A DNA stretch of 64,000 bases from Xenoacremonium recifei (lineage: Eukaryota; Ascomycota; Sordariomycetes; Hypocreales; Nectriaceae), in NCBI GenBank assembly GCA_012184525.1, contig WOFQ01000085.1:1-64000 (forward strand). The letters run 5' to 3'. The position numbers and the translations under genes were made by a program. Under the pieces are notes generated by a model. That model was not told the DNA's origin. It was given only the letters and a program-made list of their open reading frames with translations, and did no database searches. Positions 58,283 through 64,000 of this stretch are shown in pieces (the stretch's first letter is position 1; every line of letters starts with the position of its first letter).

Positions 58283-59566
58283 TGCAATTATGAGCTGAAT
58301 ACGCTTAGGATAACGAGTTGACAAGTATATGAGCCAACTGATGAACCCTCGAATTTTGGGGGCCTGGAGGATAAGGCGTAACCGACATGCGGAGATTATT
58401 TATGCTTCTTGAGGGTCTCTTTGTAGATACACCGCATCCTGAGCTCCGTCATTTCCATTCACAGCCTTCTAAATTGATCGACTGATCTTGTATTCCTTCG
58501 TGAATCCCCTTCGGAAGTTGGTCTAGACTCTCAACGGGAATGACTGAGCTTCTCCATCACGACCGGAAAGCATGCATGACCGTTGGTGAGATCCAGCTAC
58601 AAGTCATCCAGGCAGAAATCAAAGGCCACCATCTGACAGTTGGTCCACCTCGTAACAGCCATTCCTTTGTCACGAAATTGAGATCCATCGGAACGCTGGT
58701 CTTTGGCGGTGAACTACTTGACCAATCGGCACAATAACCAGGTTCTAGGCAGACCTTTAAGATCAAGAGAGGGTCAAACAATGTTGGCGCTTCGTATTCC
58801 CCCTCTGGTGGTAGCCAATTCGGTCTGTCGTCTAATATTATGGTGGCAGGGCATGGCCAGGCAGGCGTTTAAGAGCACACTAGATTGACGCTCCGCCACG
58901 TTTAGTTCAAGCAGGCTCAGCGAAAAAAACGTCGCAGGATCGGATTTGCGGCGTAAATTCTGGAGATCAAAGATTTATTCTTTGGTTAATTTCCCGACTT
59001 GATAGGCACCAATATTCGGCACGATCCCATCTCGGTAGAGAGCATGGGATGACACACGAAATCCTTGATCGTATTTGTGAAAGGCTCTTGTTCCGGGCTC
59101 CATTTCCTCTAATACTGGAAAAGAAAAGTGAAACTCACGAAAAGGACACTGTTCTTTTGGGCTACCCGTTCAAATGTATCGTGGTCAGCATGTTTTCTTT
59201 CCTTTAACTTGTTCTCGGAGCTCTGGGCAGATCCTCAAGATCGACGTCTGCCTAGCGAACAAAAGCATTGATGCCGCTTCATTTTCGCAACATTATGAGT
59301 CGTCTTATACGCGACAAATGAAACCATCTCAAAGAAATTCACCTGTCTTCACTTAATAGATAGTTTCAAGATCCGAAATAAATTACTATACCAAGCGCTA
59401 CATTCAATATTCTAATATCAAGGCACAAAGGCGTTTAAGACTAAGCAGCGAGCCGAAAACTAAGAGGTGCTACTACAGCGCTTTGTCCCATGACACTCTT
59501 TATTGATATCGCATTCTTTGATCAAAAGCTTTGCCTTTTTGAGTTTGCCATCCCCTTCACATCAGA
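58283..59566. other. Gene-free tract
   Basis: Short frames near 58540-58780 on both strands lack motifs. No other structure is seen. Confidence 0.35.
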
Positions 59567-59945
59567 TCAACACCCTCCTGCCTTCACGCTGTAGAATCCT
59601 CGAAGCTGCACACATATTGCGCTATCTGAATCACAAAATCTAACTCATATGTTAGATCTATGCCTGTAAGGGGTAGCGGTAAGGGTCCTTACCTGCCGCC
59701 AGTTCAGCATTACATCTCTTGGTGCAGGTTTTTGTGTCGTTATCGATTGTGTCAATATTCTTGCAAATTGTGTCCACCAGGCCGCCCGCGTTGCATGATA
59801 GGTTATTTGCAGACTCCAAAACGCATGGTAAGGCACAATCAAGAGGTTTCAACAGACCAAACGTATTGAGCAGTCCAAAAATGGTACTCAGCTGGGCCTG
59901 CGCCAAGGATGCAGTTACAAGTAGGAAAGTTATCGAGACCCTCAT
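59567..59945 (-). CDS. Small secreted eight-cysteine protein
   Basis: Two exons (59945-59693 and 59625-59567; 66-nt intron ending TGATTCAG) give 103 aa. A signal peptide of about 18 residues (ITFLLVTASLAQAQ) is followed by a short hydrophobic stretch and eight cysteines. Their order is C-x3-C, C, C, then C-x3-C, C, C, an apparently duplicated four-Cys pattern: LDCALPC, LSC, TIC, then KTCTKRC, AIC, GGC. The last two cysteines are encoded by exon 2, so the intron-retained version would lose them. It recalls CFEM and other small secreted proteins but lacks the CFEM CxC pair. An effector or surface-active role is possible; the family is not named with confidence. Confidence 0.7.
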
Positions 59946-60731
59946 TTTGAAACGACGTGGGATTTTAGACGAGTTGCATTATAGTCAGGATTTCAACGAG
60001 ATTTTAGCAATACGGGAATGAATTCTTCGAGGGAACTCCAGCCTAATATTCTGTTCGGCGCGAGCAGACGGAGAGGGGGGGATCAGGTACACATTACTAA
60101 GTCATTCTATACACACGTACTGACTATTTCGGAGCTGACAAACAAATCTGGTTCACATTCCCTTCCCTTCCAGCAGGGCACAATCCGGTCCAAAGACAAG
60201 GCACGCATCCATGCCGGAGTTTGGTGGCCTTGTGTTCAATAGTCTTGTTTGTGCATCAAATGATATATCATTTGTCTTTCTCCCTTGGTTATAAGAGACT
60301 TTTGTTGGTAGAGCGCTATGCATGTATTATACCCATGGCGTCGGCTAGCAATGTCTATGAATGTGCCTGGTATGCACTGCACGCTCTGATGTTGTGTGCG
60401 TCTCAGAAACACTGTGAATGATGTGCCGAATCCTGGCCGAGCTAGCGCCGAGATCAACCTGCTTGGTATTTGTCGCTGTCGAGCTCCAATTCCAAAGGTT
60501 TCAGGGTGGGAAAAACAAGATTGCTTGAAAATTTATGAGCTGGTTTTTATTGTTTCTTATTTTTTTTCTTTTTCTTTTTTCATTTTGTTTTCTTCCTAAC
60601 TTGATTCACGGAGCTTTTGCCACCACGCTCTGTCTCATTTCGGGGACGCTTGGCTAGAGCCAGGTACCTGTATTAAACCCATGCATGACAATTACCTTCC
60701 TTCGCATACATAGCTCCGGTGATTCGATTCC
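59946..60731. other. Gene-free spacer
   Basis: Pyrimidine-rich DNA at about 60550-60600 (long T/C runs). No supported gene. Confidence 0.35.
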
Positions 60732-61256
60732 CTATTCGAATGCTTCTAGGCCCCTGCGAAAATGGTCCTCAATCTCTTGGACAATTTCCTGTGCATTCTG
60801 CTGGTTTTCCTCACTGGCCCTAGGCCCAAACTCGTTGCCCAAATCAGAAGCGGCTGTCTGTAGACTGCGGAAAATCATCTTCCCAACTCGTTCGCCAACG
60901 TAAGGTATGGCGCCCATTTTCGGCTTCATCTCAATAGCTGTGTCGACGGCAGCTCCAATCTCATCAGCAAGACTACGGGCAATTTCCATCGTCACCGACT
61001 CCAGCTCGGGATTGGATGGTGATCTTGCTGCTCGCATCTTTGCCGCCGGGGCAACAGCCACTTTAAGCGTGTTTACCAAGTTGCGGGACTGCTGCACAAC
61101 AGGGAGGGCTCCCAGATAACTGCCATCCCAGTTGGCCATCTTTTCGTGGAACGCTGTAGTAGAATCTTTGATGTGTTTTAAAGTGTTGTGTGTGTGTTCG
61201 TCCGCCAATGCGGCAATTCCGAGAGCTAGAAGCGTACAGATGCTCTTGAGATTCAT
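60732..61256 (-). CDS. HsbA-like hydrophobic-surface-binding protein
   Basis: A single-exon 174-aa secreted protein. The ATG at 61256 opens a signal peptide (MNLKSICTLLALGIAALA). The mature protein is an alpha-helical, Cys-poor chain of the HsbA (PF12296) type. Residues include TTAFHEKMANWDGSYLGAL, SRNLVNTLKVAVAP and LADEIGAAVDTAIEMKPKM, and it ends in a charged tail (EENQQNAQEIVQEIEDHFRR). HsbA proteins adsorb to hydrophobic surfaces and recruit hydrolases such as cutinases. An upstream in-frame start would block the signal peptide, so it is not used. It is the left neighbour of the PKS, on the opposite strand. Confidence 0.85.
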   Translation of the reverse strand: MNLKSICTLLALGIAALADEHTHNTLKHIKDSTTAFHEKMANWDGSYLGALPVVQQSRNLVNTLKVAVAPAAKMRAARSPSNPELESVTMEIARSLADEIGAAVDTAIEMKPKMGAIPYVGERVGKMIFRSLQTAASDLGNEFGPRASEENQQNAQEIVQEIEDHFRRGLEAFE

Positions 61257-62161
61257 GATGAGTGCGGATGTGGAATATGAACCAGGCCCCAGAAGCAACT
61301 TGACTCCGGAAGTAGAGAGCACGGTTCTACTATTTATAATTAGATTATTTTCGACGGTAACAGCAATGATAGCTGTGCCTGCTTTAGGTGGCTAAAGGCT
61401 TTGCAGGTGGCTCCCCAAATTCCTCCCTGGGCCTCCTGTAGTATCATCACCTTGTTTCCGTCAGACTACACTACGCATTGAGCTATCAAGTCAATGGTCA
61501 CACCGCGATTCGGCAATTCTTCCCTTGTCTGACATTCCCTGTTGAAGTCCCTAATGCGCTCCAGTCTATCTTATTCTAAGACAGGTTACATCCTCAAACA
61601 TCCATTTCCTAATAAAGGGAGATCAACAGAAGATCTCTGCCTCACATCCAGCCAGGGTCTCGGCGAAAATTTGCCTCCAATAACTGAACACTAATTCTCC
61701 ACCAATTACTTGCTCAAGCGTCCTTCAACATTACTTGTCTTTGACATATAGCCGCCTCCGTAATCCCCGACTGCTTGTCCAGTATTCTGATCAATCACAA
61801 TGACCTGTTGTTTCTCAATATGTCCCTAGAAAGACGAGACCCTCCATAGGTTCAAACAAATTAATCACAATCAGACACAAACTCTCGTATTCGAAATGGT
61901 GGGAACTTCCCCTCTCCTCGGTCACGTCTTAGCCTGCTAGAGACTTATCTCAGCAATAATCAGTGCGCTTACATCTCCGCATTAACAAGCATTTCTTCAT
62001 CCCACATCCTCGCTTGCGTGTTTTAGTCTCTGTACTGGACGTACTGTCACTTCCCACCTCTATCTGCGGGCTTAAATCTACTATTATTGTTGGCTGCTTC
62101 CACTACCGTTCTTTTTAATTTTTCTCGGCCTTTGTTCCAGCTTTGGACTTTGACTACCAGC
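61257..62161. other. Divergent promoter region, HsbA-like gene and PKS
   Basis: No gene is supported. This 0.9-kb spacer serves two divergent genes. The 120 bp before the PKS ATG are pyrimidine-rich. Confidence 0.4.
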
Positions 62162-64000
62162 ATGCAATCGGAAAAGTCTGCTTACCCCCCAATTGCCATC
62201 ATCGGCATGGGACTTCGTCTCCCAGGAGGAATCACGACACCGGCTCAATTTTGGAAATTATTGATCGAAAAGAAAGACGGGCGATGCCGCGTTCCGCCCG
62301 AAAGGTATAATGTTGATGCTTTTCACGGTGATAATGTTCAGCAACAAAATGTGGCTAGCGAATTCGGATATTTCCTGGATCATGTCAATCTCCAAAATTT
62401 TGATGCCACTTTCTTCTCTGCAAAGAGGACAGAAGTTGAAGTCACAGACCCTCAGCAACGGCTACTCTTAGAGGTCGTCTGGGAGTGTTTGGAAAGTGCC
62501 GGCCAAGCCGAGTTGCGTGGCACCAGAACGGGAGTCTATGTGGGTGTCTTTGGAGAAGATTGGCATAACATGCTGCATCGAGACGAACAAGCTTTCAGTG
62601 CGTATCGGGTGCTGTCAGCAGGTGACTACGCTTTGGCAAATCGTCTATCATATGAGTACGATTTCAGAGGTCCTAGGTAAGGGTCGTCCATTCCGATGCA
62701 GAATTATGCAGCGATTGAGCTATTTCATCTAGTATGACAGTTCGAACAGCATGTTCAGCTTCTCTATCTGGCCTGCATCTGGCATGCCAAGCTCTTCAAA
62801 GTGGTGACTGCGATACAGCTATTGTCGCCGGCTCCAGCATCATCATGGATCCCTCAATGACGATAGACATGTCTCAGCAGGGAGTCTTATCTCCCACTGG
62901 TTCCTGCAAGACCTTTGACGCAGCTGCAGATGGGTTTGCTAGAGGAGAAGCCGTCAATGCTATTCTCATAAAGCCATTAGATAAGGCACTAAGTGATGGT
63001 GACCCGATCCGGGCAGTTATCCGCTCAACGGCTGTCAATTCTGATGGCAAGACGTCACATATGGGAAGCCCTAGTACTGAGTCACAAGAGGCTATGATAC
63101 GACACGCGTATAAGATGGCGGGTATTGATGACTTTTCTCAGACTCCATTTTTCGAATGTCATGGCACTGGAACTCCTGTCGGCGATCCCCTGGAGGTGGC
63201 AGCTGTCGCAAACGTCTTCGGCGACTCTTGGATATACATCGGCTCGGTACGTTGCTCTGCAAGCATTTTGCACTATTCCTTACTTACCATGACAGGTAAA
63301 ACCCAATGTAGGTCACGGGGAAGGGGCTTCCGGATTAACAAGTATTATCAAGGCCGTTTTAGCCTTGGAAAACCAAACGATTCCGCCGAATATCAACTTT
63401 CAATCACCAAACCCAAAGAGTAAGTTATGAATGAGTCAAAGTATAAGGAGAGATAGTTCATTGTCATTGTCTAGTTCCGTTCAAGGAATCGAGACTCATC
63501 GTGCCAGTGGAGCCTGTTTCATGGCCCCAAAATCGATATGCTCGGGTCAGCGTAAACTCTTTTGGGATTGGAGGAGCGAATGCTCATGTAAGTTGGCTTT
63601 AACAATGCCTGGAATGTTTACGGGAATATATGAAGGGCAACTTACTCCTATATAAGGTTATTCTGGACTCGGCTGCCGCGTTTGTCAACAACGGCGAGAG
63701 AATTTATGAACAAACCGACCACAGACCGTCCAAGCCAGACAGCCTTTTCAAACGTGATGCCGATTCGAGAAAAATTCCCCCCGGCAAGGCGGAGGCACAA
63801 CCGAGTGTATCGGATGATAGGAATCTTCAGGGGCACGATGTTGGTGGTTCTTGGCCAAGCATTCTACCCGTTTCGGCAAACTCATCCAAATCACTACACG
63901 AACGTATAGAGAGCTTACAGAAGTATATTGCGGACCATCCAGATAAATCAACCGACTTATCTTACACTCTGGGTCTCCGTCGCAGCCACCTACCATACCG
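62162..64000 (+). CDS. Highly reducing type I polyketide synthase, N-terminal part (runs off the edge)
   Basis: The first five exons (62162-62676, 62733-63246, 63296-63419, 63475-63587, 63657 to beyond 64000) encode the ketosynthase and the linker to the acyltransferase. The KS opens with IAIIGMGLRLPGGITTPAQF. The active-site Cys is residue 179 in SMTVRTACSASLSGLHLACQ, a fungal variant with Arg before TAC. The two catalytic His residues sit in ECHGTGTPVGDP and in KPNVGHGEGASGL. VSVNSFGIGGANAHVILD closes the domain, and ILPVSANSSKSL begins the linker. The RTACS form is shared with HR-PKS of the LovB type; the reducing domains themselves lie outside the window, so 'highly reducing' is by KS class. 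The product is unknown. The gene is intact up to 64000. Confidence 0.9.

Noticed and set aside
59567..59945. Assignment as a classical CFEM protein.
   Set aside because: Eight cysteines are present but the CFEM C-x-C pair and the Asp before it are missing, so only a general small secreted Cys-rich label is justified.
1..64000. CRISPR arrays, bacterial operons, tRNA or rRNA genes.
   Set aside because: The sequence is fungal nuclear DNA; no repeat-spacer array, no rRNA sequence and no convincing tRNA box A/box B pair were noticed by eye.

Overview
The window reads as filamentous-ascomycete (Pezizomycotina) nuclear DNA. Short spliceosomal introns of roughly 44-75 nt with GT..AG ends and CTRAY-type branch sites interrupt most genes. 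The families present (HET-domain protein, fungal tyrosinase, GH71, HsbA, LaeA-like methyltransferase, highly reducing PKS, fungal OPT and MFS carriers) fit Eurotiales such as Aspergillus or Penicillium; the genus is an inference. Gene models were built by hand from splice signals and reading-frame continuity. Lengths marked as spliced are sums that stay in frame.

Layout. (1) 0-12.4 kb: a HET-domain protein, a five-exon tyrosinase, an eight-exon GH71 alpha-1,3-glucanase and a secreted GH5 glucanase. Long gene-poor tracts lie between them, ending in a decayed short-chain dehydrogenase at 14.4-15.4 kb. (2) 16.3-26 kb: a compact module of two different 2OG-Fe(II) dioxygenases flanking a Dal5-type anion permease, a Zn2Cys6-family-like regulator that lacks its zinc cluster, and a drug:H+ antiporter-type MFS. 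The intergenic DNA before the second dioxygenase is dense in GATA sites. (3) 28.5-39.3 kb: an OPT oligopeptide transporter, a secreted MRJP/yellow-like beta-propeller, a secreted alpha/beta hydrolase, an APC amino-acid/choline permease and a proline-iminopeptidase-like hydrolase. Together these suggest uptake and processing of small peptides or amines. (4) 39.5-53.3 kb: a two-domain flavin monooxygenase fused to a polytopic membrane domain, a CoA ligase with a peroxisome-like C-terminus, a glutathione transferase, a DUF1993 protein, a third 2OG-Fe(II) dioxygenase and a nine-exon LaeA-like methyltransferase. (5) 54-64 kb: a secreted BNR-propeller hydrolase, a type II membrane glycosyltransferase-like protein, a secreted eight-cysteine peptide, an HsbA-type surface-binding protein and the start of a highly reducing polyketide synthase that runs off the right edge.

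Taken together, 16-53 kb is an accessory, secondary-metabolism-like region rich in tailoring enzymes (three 2OG oxygenases, FMO fusion, CoA ligase, GST, methyltransferase), transporters and regulators but with no scaffold synthase inside it. The only scaffold enzyme visible is the PKS at the far right. The most unusual points are the FMO-membrane fusion, the dioxygenase-permease-dioxygenase module with its GATA-rich promoter, and the regulator without a DNA-binding domain.
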